DNA from: Callorhinus ursinus
Lineage: Eukaryota; Chordata; Mammalia; Carnivora; Otariidae
Assembly (NCBI RefSeq): GCF_003265705.1
Contig: NW_020312894.1
Span: 6,207,716 to 6,271,715, forward strand
Length of the DNA: 64,000 nt
Reading direction: 5' to 3'
The notes beneath the pieces were generated by a model. It worked only from the letters and a program-made list of their open reading frames with translations. It ran no database searches and had not been told where the DNA came from. Positions 35,342-46,505 of the stretch are shown here, piece after piece; positions within the stretch are counted from its first letter, which is position 1, and every line of letters begins with the position of its first letter. A program made the position numbers and the translations under genes.

Positions 35342-35381
35342 GGGGTGCCTAGGTGGCTCAGTTGGTTGAGGGTCTGACTCT
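35342..35381 (+). mobile_element. CAN-SINE 5' part, split by L1 no. 2
   Basis: 'ggggtgcctaggtggctca' plus 'gttggttgagggtctgact' is the SINE head including the A box. It stops abruptly and continues at 42663 after the L1. The final 14 bases are the L1 target-site duplication. Confidence 0.9.
35368..35381. repeat. Target-site duplication, left copy (L1 no. 2)
   Basis: 'gagggtctgactct' recurs at 42649-42662. The cut site is CTCT/TG, not the canonical TTTT/AA. Confidence 0.9.
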
Positions 35382-35392
35382 CTTTTTTTGGA

Positions 35393-35394
35393 TT

Positions 35395-35437
<43 letters not shown>

Positions 35438-35440
35438 TTA
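35393..35440. repeat. (TTTA)n microsatellite in the L1 tail
   Basis: About a dozen ATTT units at the 3' end of the antisense L1, in place of a plain A tail. Likely length-variable. Confidence 0.92.
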
Positions 35441-35877
35441 TTGTTATGTTAATCACCATACATTACATCATTAGTTTGTGATGTAGTGTTCCATGATTCA
35501 TTGTTTGTGCATAACACCCAGTGCTCCATGCAGAACGTGCCTTCTTTAATACCCATCACCAGGCTAACCGATCCCCCCACCCCTCTCCCCTCTAGAACCC
35601 TCAGTTTGTTTTTCAGAGTCCATCGTCTCTGGTGGTTCGTCTCCCCCTCCGATTTACCCCACTTCATCTTCCCCTCCTGCTATCTTCTTTTTTTTTTCCT
35701 TAACATATATTGCATTATGTTTCAGAGGTACAGATCTGTGATTCAGCAGTCTTGCACAATTCACAGCGCTCACCATAGCACATACCCTCCCCACTGTCTA
35801 TCACCCAGCCACCCCATCCCTCCCACCCCACCTCCACTCCAGCAACCCTCAGTTTGTTTCCTGAGATTAAGAATTCC

Positions 35878-38800
35878 TCATATCGGTGAGGTCATATGAT
35901 ACATGTCTTTCTCTGATTGACTTATTTCACTCAGCATAACACACTCCAGTTCCATCCACATCATTGCAAATGGCAAGATCTCATTCCTTTTGATGGCTGC
36001 ATAATATTCCATTGTATATATATACCACTTCTTTATCCATTCATCTGTTGATGGACATCTTGGCTCTTTCCACAGTTTGGCTATTGTGGACATTACTTCT
36101 ATAAACATCAGGGTGCACGTACCCCTTCAGATCCCTACATTTTTATCTTTGGGGTAAATACCCAGTAGTGCAATTGCTGGATCGTATGGTAGCTCTATTT
36201 TCAACTTTTTGAGGAACCTCCATACTGTTTTCCAGAGTGGTTGCACCAACTTCAATTCCCACCAACAGTGTAGGAGGGTTCCCCTTTCTCCGCATCCCCA
36301 CCAACGTCTGTCGTTTCCTGACTTGTTAATTTTAGCCATTCTGACTGGTGTGAGGTGGTATCTCATGGAGGTTTTGATTTGGATTTCCCTGATGCCGAGC
36401 GATGTTGAGCACTTTTTCATGTGTCTGTTGGCCATTTGGATGTCTTCTTTGGAAAAATGTCTGTTCATGTCTTGTGCCCATTTCTTGATTGGATTGTTTG
36501 TTCCTTGGGTGTTGAGTTTGATAAGTTCTTTATAGATTTTGGATACTAGCCCTTGATCTGATATGTCATTTGCAAATATCTTCTCCCATTCTGTTGGTTG
36601 TCTTTTGGTTTTGTGGACTGTTTCTTTCGCTGTGCCAAAGCTTTTTATCTTGATGAAGTCCCAACAGTTCATTTTTGCTCTTGCTTCCCTTGCCTTTGGC
36701 CGTGTTTCTAGGAAGAAGTTGCTGTGGCTGAGGTCGAAGAGGTTGCTGCCTGTGTTCTCCTTTAGGATTTTGATGGACTCCTGAATCACATTTAGGTCTT
36801 TCACCCATTTTGAGTCTATTTTTGTGTGTGGTGTAAGGAAATGGTCCAGTTTCATTCTTCTGCATGTGGCTGTCCAATTTTCCCAGCATCATTTGTTGAA
36901 GAGACTGTCTTTTTTCCATTGGACATTCTTTCCTGCTTTGTCAAAGATGAGTTGACCATAGAGTTGGGGGTCCATTTCTGGGCTCTCTATTCTGTTCCAT
37001 TGATCTATGTGTCTGTTTTTATGCCAGTACCATACTGTCTTGATGATGACAGCTTTGTAATAGAGCTGGAGGTCTGGAATTGTGATGCTGCCAGCTTTGC
37101 TTTCTTTTTTTTCAACATTCCTCTGGCTATTTGGGGTCTTTCCTGGTTCCATACAAATTTTAGGTTTATTTGTTCCATTTCTTTGAAAAAAGCGGATGGT
37201 ATTTTGACAGGGATTGCATTGAATGTGAGGATTGCTCTAGGTAGCATTGACATCTTCACAATATTTGTTCTTTCAATCCATGAGCATGGAACGTTTTTCC
37301 ATTTCTTTGTGTCTTCCTCAATTTCTTTCATGAGTATTTTATAGTTTTCTGAGTACAGATCCTTTGCCTTTTGGTTAGATTTATTCCCAGGTATCTTATG
37401 GTTTTGGCTGCAATTGTAAATGGGATTAACTCCTTAATTTCTTTCTCTTCTGTCTTGTTGTTGGTGTATGGGAATGCCACTAATATCTGTGCATTCACTT
37501 TATATCCTGCCACTTGACTGAATTCCTGTATGAGTTTAGCAGTTTTGGGGTGCAGTCTTTTGGGTTTTCCACATAAAGTACCATATCATCTGCAAAGAGT
37601 GAGAATTTGACTTCCTCTTTGCCGATTTGGATGCCTTTGATTTCTTTTTGTTGTCTGATCGCTGTGGCTAGGACTTCTAGTACTCTGTTGAATAGCAGTG
37701 GTGAGAGTGGACATCCCTCTGTGTTCCTGACCTTAGGGGGAAAGCTCTCAGTTTTTCCCCATTGAGAATGATATTCGCTGTGGGTTTTTCATAGATGGGT
37801 TTTATGATATTGAGGTATATACCCTCTATCCCTATACTCTGAAGAGTTTTGATCAAGAAAGGATGCTGTACTTTGTCAAATGCTTTTTCTGCATCTATTG
37901 AGAGGATCAGATGATTCTTGTTCTTTCTTTTGTTAATGTATTGTATCACGTTGATTGACTTGTGGATGTTGAACCAACCTTATAGCCCAGGGATAAATCC
38001 CACTTGGTCGTGGTGAATAATCCTTTTAATGTACTGTTGGATCCTTTTGGCTAGTATTTTGGTGAGAATTTTTGCCTCCATGTTCATCAAGGATATTGGT
38101 CTGTAATTCTCCTTTTTGATGGGGTCTTTGTCTGGTTTGGCGATGGATCAAGGTAATGGAGGCCTCATAAAACGAGTTTGGAAGTTTTCCTTCCATTTCT
38201 ATTTTTTGGAACAGCTTCAGGAGAATAGGTATTAATTCTTCTTTAAGTGTTTGGTAGAATTCCCCTAGGAAGCCATCTGGCCCTGGGCTTTTGTTTGTTG
38301 GGAGATTTTTGATGACTGCTTCCATTTCCTTAGTGGTTATAGGTCTGTTCAGGTTTTCTGTTTCTTTCTGGTTCAGTTTTGGTAGTTGATACATCTCTAG
38401 GAATGCATCCGTTTCTTCCAGGTTATCTAATTTGCTGGTATACTGTTGCTCATAATATGTTCTTATAATTGTATTTCGTTGGCGTTGGTTGTGATCTCTC
38501 CTCTTTCATTCATGATTTTGTTGATTTGGGTCCTTTCTCTTTTCTTTCTGATAAGTCTGGCCAGGGGTTTATCAATCTTCTTAATTCTTTCAAAGAACCA
38601 ACTCCTAGTTTCATTGATCTGTTCTACTGTTCTTTTGGTTTCTATTTCATTGATTTCTGCTCTGCTCTTTATGATTTCTCTTCTCCTGCTGGGTTTAGGC
38701 TTTATTTGCTGTTTTTTCTCCAGCTCCTTTAGGTGTAGGGTTAGGTTGTGTATTTGAGACCTTTCTTGTTTCTTGAGAAAGGCTTGTATTGCTATATACT

Positions 38801-39685
38801 TTCCTCTTAGGACTGCCTTTGCTGCATCCCAAAGATTTTGAATAGTTGTGTTTTCTTTTTCATTGGTTTCCATGAATTTTTTTAATTCTTTAATTTCCTG
38901 GTTGATCCTTTCATTCCTAGTAGGATGCTCTTCAGCCTCCATGTATTTGAGTTCTTTCCGCCTTTCCTCTTGTGATTGAGTTCTAGTTTCAAAGCATTGT
39001 GGTCTGAAAATATGCAGAGAATAATCCCAATCTTTTGGTACCGGTCGAGACCTGATTTGTGACCTAGGATGTGATCTATTCTGGAGAATGTTCCACGGGC
39101 ACTAGAGAAGAATGTGTATTCCGTTGCTTTGGGATGGAATGTTCTGAATATGTCTGTGAAGTCCCTTTGGTCCAGTGTGTCATTTAAAGTCTTTATTTCC
39201 TTGTTGATCTTTTGCTTAGATGATCTGTCCATTTCGGTGAGGGGGGTGTTAAAGTCCCCCACTGTTATTGTATTGTTGTCGATGTGTTTCTTTGCTTTTG
39301 TTATTATTTGCCTTACAGAATTGGCTGCTCCCATGTCAGGGGCATAGATATTTACAATTGTTAGATCTTCGTGTTGGATAGACCCTTTAAGTAGGATATA
39401 GTGTCCTTCCCCATCTCTTATTACAGTCTTTGGTTTAAAATCTAATTTGTCTGATATAAGGATTGGCACCCCAGCTTTCTTTTGGTGTCCATTAGCATGG
39501 TAAATGGTTTTCCACCCCCTCACTTTCAATCTGGGGGTGTCTTTGGGTCTAAAATGAGTCTCTTGCAGACAGCATATCGATGGGCCTTGTTTTTTAATCC
39601 AATCTGATAGCCTGTGTCTTTTGATTGGGGCATTTAGCCCATTTACATTCAGGGTAACTATTGAAAGATATGAAGTTAGTGCCAT
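35878..39685 (-). pseudogene. L1 no. 2 ORF2 (endonuclease-RT), frameshifted
   Basis: Endonuclease domain is clean (39685-38882) and starts MALTSYLSIVTLNVNGLN. The frame then shifts so that the next block starts at 38942, ends at a stop at 38463, and shifts again near 38140. Distances from the ORF2 start (743 and 1222 bases) are exactly those in the first L1. RT blocks with [15 protein letters not shown] (about 37890) and FADD (37585-37596) are present, and the C-terminal part runs 36855-36127 ([18 protein letters not shown]) and to 35878. The first cysteine of the C-terminal CysHis motif looks replaced by arginine. Not functional as a single protein. Confidence 0.88.
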
Positions 39686-39767
39686 TGTATTGCCTGTAAG
39701 GTGACTGTTAACTGTATATTGTCTGTGTTCCTTTCTGGTCTGTGCCGCTCTTAGGCTCTCTCTTTGC

Positions 39768-40657
39768 TTAGAGGACCCCTTTCAATATTTCTTGTAGAGC
39801 TGGTTTCGTGTTTGCAAATTCCTTCAGTTTTTGTTTGTCCTGAAAGCTTTTTATCTCTCCTTCTATTTTCAATGACAGCCTCGCTGGATATAGTATTCTT
39901 GGCTGCCTATTTTTCTCGTTTAGTGCTCTGAAGATACCATGCCAGTCCTTTCTGGCCTGCCAGGTCTCTATGGATAGGTCTGTTGCCAGTCTAATGTTTC
40001 TACCATTGTAGGTTACATATCTCTTCTCCTGAGCTGCTTTCAGGATTTTCTCTTTGTCTCTGAGACTCTTAAGTTTTACTACTAGATGTTGGGGTGTTGA
40101 CCTATTTTTATTGATTTTGAGAGGGGTTCTCTGTGCCTCCTGGATTTTGATGCCTGTTTCCTTCCCCACATTAGGGAAGTTCTCTGTTATAATTTGCTGC
40201 AATATACCTTTTGCTCCTCTCTCTCTTTCTTCTTCTAGGGTCCCAATTATTCTAATGTTGTTTTGTCTTATGGTATTGCTTATCTCTCGAATTCTGCCCC
40301 ATGATCCAGTAGTTGTTTATCTCTCTTTTCCTCAGCTTCTTTATTTTCCATCTTTTGGTCTTCTATATCGCTGATTCTCTCTTCTGCCTCAAGTATCCTA
40401 GCTGTTAGTGCCCCCATTTTTGATTGCACCTCATGAATAGCCTTTTTGATTTCGACTTGGTTAGATTTTAGTTCTTTTATTTCTCCAGAAAGGGTTTCTC
40501 TAACTTCCATGCTTTTTTCAAGCCCAGTTAGTATGTTTAAAAACATGATTCTGAACTCTAGGTCCGACATCGTACTAATGTCCGTATTGAGTAGGTCCCT
40601 GGCTGATGGTACTACCTCTTGTTCTTTTTGTTGAGGTGATGTTTTCCGTCTTGTCAT
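39768..40657 (-). pseudogene. L1 no. 2 ORF1, one frameshift
   Basis: Same protein as the intact ORF1 at 15254-16150, but split into an N-terminal coiled-coil part (40657-40280) and a C-terminal RRM/CTD part (up to 40202, ending at 39768). The break is a one-base loss where this copy reads 'attctgccccatgatcc' and the other reads 'attctgccctcgtgatcc'. A nearby three-base difference (one fewer 'ttc') keeps frame. So this copy cannot make full-length ORF1p. Confidence 0.9.
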
Positions 40658-42648
40658 TTTGTCCAGAGGAGAATAGATGAATGAGAGAAAAAATGCTAAC
40701 AGGGTAACAATGTCCCCAGAAAATATACCCTAAAGAAATCATAAAGGACCTGAAACCAGGAGAAAAGAAAGGGAAAGAAAGAAAAAAGGAAGAGAACAAA
40801 AAAGAAAAAGAAAAAGATAAAAACAAAGAAGAACAGAAGAAAACAAAAAAAACAGACTATGATCAAATATGATCAGGCCGGTGCATAGATTGGTGCCATG
40901 CACTAGATTTTGGGTGTATTTTGGTGTGTTAGAAGAAAGTGCCTCCCAAAATTTTAGAGAAAGAAAGACTTATATATGTACAAAATAAGGGTTGATGCAA
41001 TGAAGGGATGGAATATGACTGTAAAGATGAAAATTATACAAATTTTAAAAAGAGGAATTGATAAGGTGCTTGAAAAAAGAAAGAGGATTAAAGAAAAGAA
41101 AGAAAGAAAAAAAAGGGGGGAGAGGATGTGATCAGGCAGGAGACTAGAACAAAGCCATACATTAGAGATGTAGGGTATGTTTTGATCTGTTAGAAGAAAC
41201 TGTATCTCAAAAATTTAAAGAGAGAACAACATACATATATGCCAAAAATAAGGGTAACTACTAGGAAGGGATAGAATATGACTCTAAAAATGAAAAATAA
41301 AAAATTTTTTTTTAAAAAGGGATTGATAAGGGGTGCCTGGGTGGCTCAGTTGTTAAGCGTCTGCCTTCGGCTCAGGTCATGATCCTGGGGTCCTGGGATC
41401 GAGCCCTGCTCCACGGGAAGCCTGCTTCTCCCTCTCCCACTCCCCCTGCTTGTGTTCCTTCTCTCACTGTGTCTCTCTCTGTCAAATAAATAAAATCTTA
41501 AAAAAAAAGGAATTGATAAGATGTTGGTTGAAAAAGGGAAAAAAATTTAAAAAAAAAGTTTAAAATAATTAACTTTGAAAGACTAAAGAATCATAATAAA
41601 AAAGCCATGAATTCTATGTGCAGTATTCCCCTATCCTTGGAGTTCTGCCGTTCTCATTGATCGGTAAACTTGGTCTTGGCTTGCTGGCTGTTCGTGCTGA
41701 TCTTCTGGGGGAGGGGCCTGTTGCCGTGGTTCCCACATGTCTTTGCCGGAGGCGGAATTGCCCCGCCCTTGTCTAAGTCATCTGCTTGGGTTTGCTCTTG
41801 GGAGCTTTTGTTCCCTGCAAGCTCTCGGTGCAGCTTTGGAGAACGAGAGTGAAAATGGTGGCCTCCCAGTCTTCGCCCCGGAGGAGCTGAGAACTCGGGG
41901 CCCCACTCTCAGTGCGCCCCCAGAGAAAAGCAGTCACTCCCGTGTCCCTGGTCTCCGGCCGCACTCCGTGCTCACCCGGCCTGTGACCGAGCGTCTCTAT
42001 CTCTGGCACCCGACCCCGCGTGGAGTCTCCAAACCCAGCAGATCCCTGCGGTGCGCTCCCGCGCCGCTCCTCCCGGGGGAGGGAGGGGAGTCTCCCCGGC
42101 TCTGCCGCTTGTTGGGTCACTGCTGGAGGAGCCCTGGCCCGACTGGGCCACGGATCACAGTTTATGGCCACCCCGAGCTGAGAGCCCACGCCTCGGCTCC
42201 GTCTCTGCAGCCGGCTTCCCCCCTCCGATCCCTGGGAGCTCTGCCGCACTCAGGTACCCCCGGTCTTTCTGTGACCCCGAGGGTCCTGAGACCCCACTGT
42301 CCCGCGAGGGCTCCACCCCCCACTTAGCCACTGGAGCGACGTCCCTCAGCGGAGCCGACTTCCAAAAGTTCCGATTTTGTGCTCCGCGGCTCTAGCACTT
42401 GCCAGAAGCGGCCGACGGAGGCCCCCTCCCCCGCCGTCTATCCTCCCGAAGATCGCCTCGGATTCACTTCTCCGCACGTCCTACCTTCCAGTAAGTGGTC
42501 GCTTTTCTGTTCAGAAAGTTGTTGCTATTCTTTTCTTCGATCTCCTGTTGAGTTCGTAGGTGTTCAGAATGGTTTGATCCCTATCCAGCCGAATTCCTGA
42601 GACCAGACGAAATCCAGGTCTCCTGCTCCCCCGCCATCTTGCTCCACC
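40658..42648 (-). promoter_or_regulatory. L1 no. 2 5' UTR (internal promoter region)
   Basis: CpG-rich from 42648 to about 41630, then purine/A-rich to ORF1, with a CAN-SINE in the middle (41333-41503). Family knowledge places the L1 promoter here; in some mammals L1 5' UTRs also fire in the antisense direction, which here would be toward the exons at 46.5 kb. The long GC-rich open frames (41737-42327, 41773-42249) are artefacts. Confidence 0.7.
41333..41503 (+). mobile_element. CAN-SINE nested in L1 no. 2
   Basis: 'ggtgcctgggtggctcagt' through 'cctgggatcgagccctgct', a CT-rich stretch, 'gtctctctctgtcaaataa' and an A tail. Flanked by 'ggattgataag' (about 41321) and 'ggaattgataag' (about 41509); the other L1 has a single copy of this place, so this is a post-L1 insertion. 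A short deletion is present after the B box. Confidence 0.92.
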
Positions 42649-42662
42649 GAGGGTCTGACTCT
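42649..42662. repeat. Target-site duplication, right copy (L1 no. 2)
   Basis: Same 'gagggtctgactct' as at 35368-35381, directly after the L1 5' end 'cgccatcttgctccacc'. Confidence 0.9.
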
Positions 42663-42826
42663 TGATTTCAGCCCAGGTCGTGATCTCAGGGACCTGGGAT
42701 CGAGTCCCACATCAGGCTCTCTGCTGGGCTTGGAGCCTGCTTAAAATTCTCTTTCTCCCTCTGCCTCTCCCCTGCCTCCCCCTCCCCCTACTTGATTCTC
42801 TTTCTCTTAAAAAAAAAAAAAAAGAA
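42663..42826 (+). mobile_element. CAN-SINE 3' part, split by L1 no. 2
   Basis: Continues the SINE started at 35342: 'tgatttcagcccaggtcgt', 'gacctgggatcgagtccca', 'ttggagcctgcttaaaatt', CT-rich stretch and A tail. Before the L1 inserted, this was one SINE of about 200 bp. Confidence 0.9.
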
Positions 42827-43600
42827 CATAAAAGATTATGCATTGCCTTAATATTTGCAAAGAATCATTGAAGTATCTTTTTCAATCAGATTGGTTCATT
42901 ATGCTCTTTTCTTGCCAGTGGAGGTAAAGTGTCTCAGGGAAGGGGGCACCTTTTCCTCATTTTGTGCTCAGGACCTCGTGGTAGCCTCGCCTGGCCCAGG
43001 TTCATGTCTCTTGGTTGGCTGTGATGCTGTGTGTGTCCCTGAGGTCCCCACTCCCTTCCCTGCACTGTGCTTGGGTCAGCTCAGGCCCACATCTCGCTGC
43101 AGAGAAGTATCCCACTGTAACTCACCCCTAAGCCTCCAGTTACACACGGCGAGGGCAGGAACAGAAAATCCAGAGCAGCCCACTCCCCTGGCTGTCTTCC
43201 TGCTGGCCCGCCCTGCCTGCTGTCCAGGCTGTGGTCAGCCCCTTGTTTTCTGGACTCATTTGTGGCTTCCCTCTGTCTTCCCCGGAATCACACCCCATCA
43301 GCTCTCAGGGAAGCTGTGGCCAAGCCAGCCTGCTGATCTCTCTCCTCCTGGAAGCTTTTGAGTAACAGGTGCAATGACATCCTCACCTGAAAACAAGTAC
43401 CTTTGAGCTTGCTATTGGTATTGGAAATATATTGTTTATGGATACTGACATAGGTGGGAAAATTATCCACAAGATAATCGTGACTGTTGGGCAGGATCTT
43501 TGGTTGCTTTCTGTTCACCTCCCGGAACATGGCACAGTTCTGGATAGGTGAGTTTGCTGGATACTTGAGCTATAGAAGATCAAACCATAGGGTAATGCAT
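42827..43600. other. Intron, no gene supported
   Basis: A 168-residue plus frame (42855-43361) has unremarkable composition, no known domain and no splice signals that would join it to C10orf90. I do not call it. Confidence 0.4.
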
Positions 43601-43783
43601 TTTATTTTATTTAAGATTTTATTTAATTGAGAGAGAGAACACAAGCCAGGGGGAGGGGCAAAGAGAGGGAGAAGCAGACTCCCCCTGTGCAGGGAGCCCA
43701 ATGCAGGGCTCGATCCCAGGACTCTGGGATCGTGACCTGAGCCGAAGGCAGATGCTTAACTGACTGAGCCGCCCAGGCGCCCC
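43601..43783 (-). mobile_element. CAN-SINE, antisense, with 12-bp TSD
   Basis: 'ttaagattttatttaattg', GA body, 'gggctcgatcccaggactc', head end 'ctgagccgcccaggcgccc'. Flanked by identical 'agggtaatgcat' at 43589-43600 and 43784-43795. Confidence 0.92.
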
Positions 43784-43795
43784 AGGGTAATGCAT

Positions 43796-44304
43796 CTGAG
43801 AAGAGGCAACAGAGGGAACATTACTATTTCAAGGAAACCTGCAGTGCCCCAGCTCTTCCAAATTCAGGCTCAGGAAGGAGGCTTTGAGTTTGAGTCAAGA
43901 AATAGAAATGCCTGTCAGAGGCTGCTGATTTACTCATGCTTCTCTTAAGACTCTCAGGACAGGCAGAGCTAGCAGTGCAATGGGCCATCACTGGGGTGAT
44001 AGACATAAAATTGGGGGCATGAATTGAGAACTTCCAGCCCAACCCACATGCAGGGCATAATGGGGAGAAAGAACGTGCACATCCTTGCTTTGTGAAGACC
44101 CGCCTGAGGACAATTTCATGGTTGATGTTTGTACTTTTCAGAATCCACAAAAAGAGATCTGATCAATAAGTTGTCAGAAGAGTCCCTCTTGGGCTGCATA
44201 TTTTTCTCTTCTCCAGCACCCCAACTGCATTCTACTTTCTGGGAGTTGTCTTAACTCTTCCAAGTCACCAGTGGACCACCTGACTTGCAGAGAACGCTTC
44301 ACAT
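43796..44304. other. Intron, nothing recognised
   Basis: No exon, RNA gene or identified repeat. Confidence 0.35.
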
Positions 44305-44323
44305 AAGAATTTACATGAAACCA

Positions 44324-44501
44324 GGGATGCCGGGGTGGCTCAGTTGGTTAAATGTCTGCCTTCAGCTCAGGTCATGATCCCAGAGCCCTGAGATTGAGTC
44401 CTGCATTGGGCTCCTTGCTCAGCAGGGATCATGCTTCTCCCTCTCCCCCCTGCTCGTTCTCTTTCTCTCTCTCAAGTAAATAAAATCTTTAAAAAAAAAA
44501 A
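44324..44501 (+). mobile_element. CAN-SINE, sense, with 19-bp TSD
   Basis: 'gggatgccggggtggctca' through 'ccctgagattgagtcctgc', CT stretch, 'caagtaaataaaatcttta' and A tail. Flanks are 'aagaatttacatgaaacca' (44305-44323) and 'aagaatttacctgaaacca' (44502-44520), with one mismatch. Confidence 0.92.
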
Positions 44502-44520
44502 AAGAATTTACCTGAAACCA

Positions 44521-45370
44521 GATCAACAGGTAGCTGATAGGTAGGGAGGTAGGTAGGTCAGCCTCCCTTAAAGAGCCCGACACCGGTATGCAAGGAGCAA
44601 ATGGGGACTGCACCACTGATCAGTGATTTCGTTTTTGACTCTTTTAAGAGAGCTTCTCATACAAGGAAGCAACATAGAAAGGAATAACTATTTTGAGACT
44701 TTTTGCTCATGGCACTTCATACTTAAACAGAATTGGCAGTTTTTGAAATAACAGTTTAGAAAGATATTTTCTGTACAAATGAGCAAAGCCCAACCTTTAC
44801 TGGAGGAGACCACATGTCCTCTCCAAATGACAGGGCCAAGAATGACTGCCATTTTCTTTGTACCCCCAATGTGCTGGGACCCACTAGGTGCTTTCCTTCA
44901 TTTTGGCTGTTTGTTTATAAGAACATGGAAAGCCGGCTTTACCCCGTGTGGATTCACTTGCCCCAGATGCCAGAGCCAGGGAGCACACTGACACGCCCTC
45001 TGTGTCCTCTGTTCTTCCCCCCACCCTGCACCACATCGCCACACTCAACCTGTTCTCGCTGTCGAGGACACTAGGGCTCAGGGACAGAGGGGCTGGAACG
45101 AAGTGCAGACAACTGAGGTATTTTAAAAGAGGTCCCCGTTCTAATCAATGCCAGGTGGTCGTGGGCTCATTTCCTCTTTGCGTAGGACATTTGAGAAAAT
45201 ATTGCAAGAAACTTCTGAGAGTCCTTATTATTTGTTCCTAGGACTTTTTTCTCCTCAGTGCTCAAGGGGGTTTGGACACATGCTTCTGGCAGCGGGGGCT
45301 CTCTCCCCCAGGTAGGGCCCTGCCCCTTAGAGGGCCTTAACATAGGAGATGGTGCCCGGTGAAGAGTCAC
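44521..45370. other. Intron, nothing recognised
   Basis: Short '(aggt)n' stretch near 44540-44560. No exon or identified repeat. Confidence 0.35.
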
Positions 45371-45870
45371 TAACTTATTTAAAATGAGTAATTTTTAAAC
45401 ATTATAGAGTATTTCAAAAGAAAAACCAAGAGTATAAAAGAGGCAAACAGTGAAAAGAAAGTCTCTCCCCCACTCTCAGTTCCTGGTCCTGCACTGCCCT
45501 CAAGGTCCCCGATGTCCAGCACCTCTGGGTCCTTCCAGGGATGCCCTGAGTGTGTAAGCACTTACCAGTGGAAGCAGACCTGATGCACAGTCCTGCATTT
45601 TGCTTCGTTCACTTGATAACACATCTCTGAGATTATTCCACATCTACAGAGGAGCATTTGCCCTATTCTGTTCCCTTGCTGCAAAGTGTGGGGGCACTAG
45701 GATCTAATGGTCCCCTGTTGATGGGCAGCAGGTGCTTTCTAGACTTTTGGGGTTACAGTGTGGCAATAAGCAACATGTTGTATTCATTTTCTTTCCACTG
45801 CTCTATGAGAAGTCTGCACTATGACCTCATTAATTACCTCCTACCTCTGTACTTGCTGTAGTACAGAGCC
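45371..45870 (-). mobile_element. Degenerate L1-like LINE 3' region
   Basis: Phrases such as 'cattttgcttcgttcactt' and 'agattattccacatctaca' followed by 'gttgatgggcagcaggtgc' fit the antisense 3' end of an old L1-like element ('gatggacatttgggttg' in consensus). Confidence 0.45.
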
Positions 45871-45889
45871 TCCATCAATGTTTCTGCAT

Positions 45890-46210
45890 TAATGGTGATG
45901 GGTAACATTTTTTAAGTGCTTACTGTGTATCAGGTACTATGCTAAACACCTTACATGGATCAGTATTTTTTCATATTGCCTCAATTTTAATCACTATAAT
46001 GTTATTCTGTAAGAATGATATAAATTATATAAATGTGTTGTTACATACATATATTAACTTCTTACGAAAATAGATATAATAATAAATAAGTAATATTTAA
46101 TGTGATTACCTCGATTTTATAGATGGGGCCGGATACCTGAGAAGTGGTAGAGGTGGGATTTGAACCCAGGTACTCTGGCCCCACAGTCAGTGTGCTGAAC
46201 CACCCACTCT
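45890..46210 (-). mobile_element. MIR SINE, antisense
   Basis: 'aagtgcttactgtgtatca', 'ggtactatgctaaacacct' on the left and 'gggatttgaacccaggtac' on the right match reverse MIR. An AT-rich insert of about 100 bases (45990-46095) separates the halves. Confidence 0.75.
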
Positions 46211-46499
46211 CTTGACTAGTGTTGAGAAAGTCACTTGAGTTTCTAAGGGTGCTGGCGAGCACAAAGTCTTTAGACTGAATGCATGAGAGTGGTGTATACA
46301 GTGGAGCTCCACAGCAAGCTGGGGGAAGTCCTACCCAGAGCGATGATCACGTGACAAGTGCCCCCAGAGCACGTGCACATTGGCCCCCAATGGCTCCAGC
46401 TCACCTGTGTCTCCGTCTCCAGACAAGCAAGGTGTGCCAAAGTCAGTACATTTGATGTGCACCTGTCAGATGTTTTGAGCACAACTCTTGTTTTATTTT
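46211..46499. other. Intron before the first recognised exon
   Basis: No repeat recognised. The last part (46480-46500) is the pyrimidine tract 'ctcttgttttattttt' for the exon acceptor. Confidence 0.5.
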
Positions 46500-46505
46500 T
46501 AGTAG
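46500..46505 (+). other. Tandem NAGNAG splice acceptor
   Basis: The sequence 'tagtag' directly follows the pyrimidine tract. Using the first AG (46501-46502) or the second (46504-46505) would add or drop three bases, a single residue, without changing frame. Confidence 0.6.

Larger units (their letters stand above)
35382..42648 (-). mobile_element. Full-length young carnivore LINE-1 (L1 no. 2)
   Basis: A second complete L1 on the minus strand, nearly the same as the copy at 10802-17940 along its length by eye. Its own order is 5' UTR (42648-40658, containing a SINE), ORF1 (40657-39768, one frameshift), an 82-base spacer, ORF2 (39685 to about 35878, several frameshifts), 3' UTR and an A-rich tail expanded as (TTTA)n. 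It is bounded by a perfect 14-bp target-site duplication and lies inside a CAN-SINE. Its flanks differ entirely from those of the other copy, so it is an independent insertion, not a segmental duplication. It is antisense to C10orf90, and its 5' end lies about 3.9 kb upstream of the first recognised exon. Confidence 0.93.

Noticed and set aside
10802..42648. Segmental duplication as an explanation for the two near-identical 7-kb blocks
   Set aside because: Each block has its own target-site duplication and unrelated flanks, as expected for two retrotranspositions.
42855..43361. 168-residue plus-strand open frame upstream of C10orf90 exon A
   Set aside because: Considered as an upstream exon, but it has no matching donor in phase 1 that I can support, and its Cys/Pro-rich content looks like chance.
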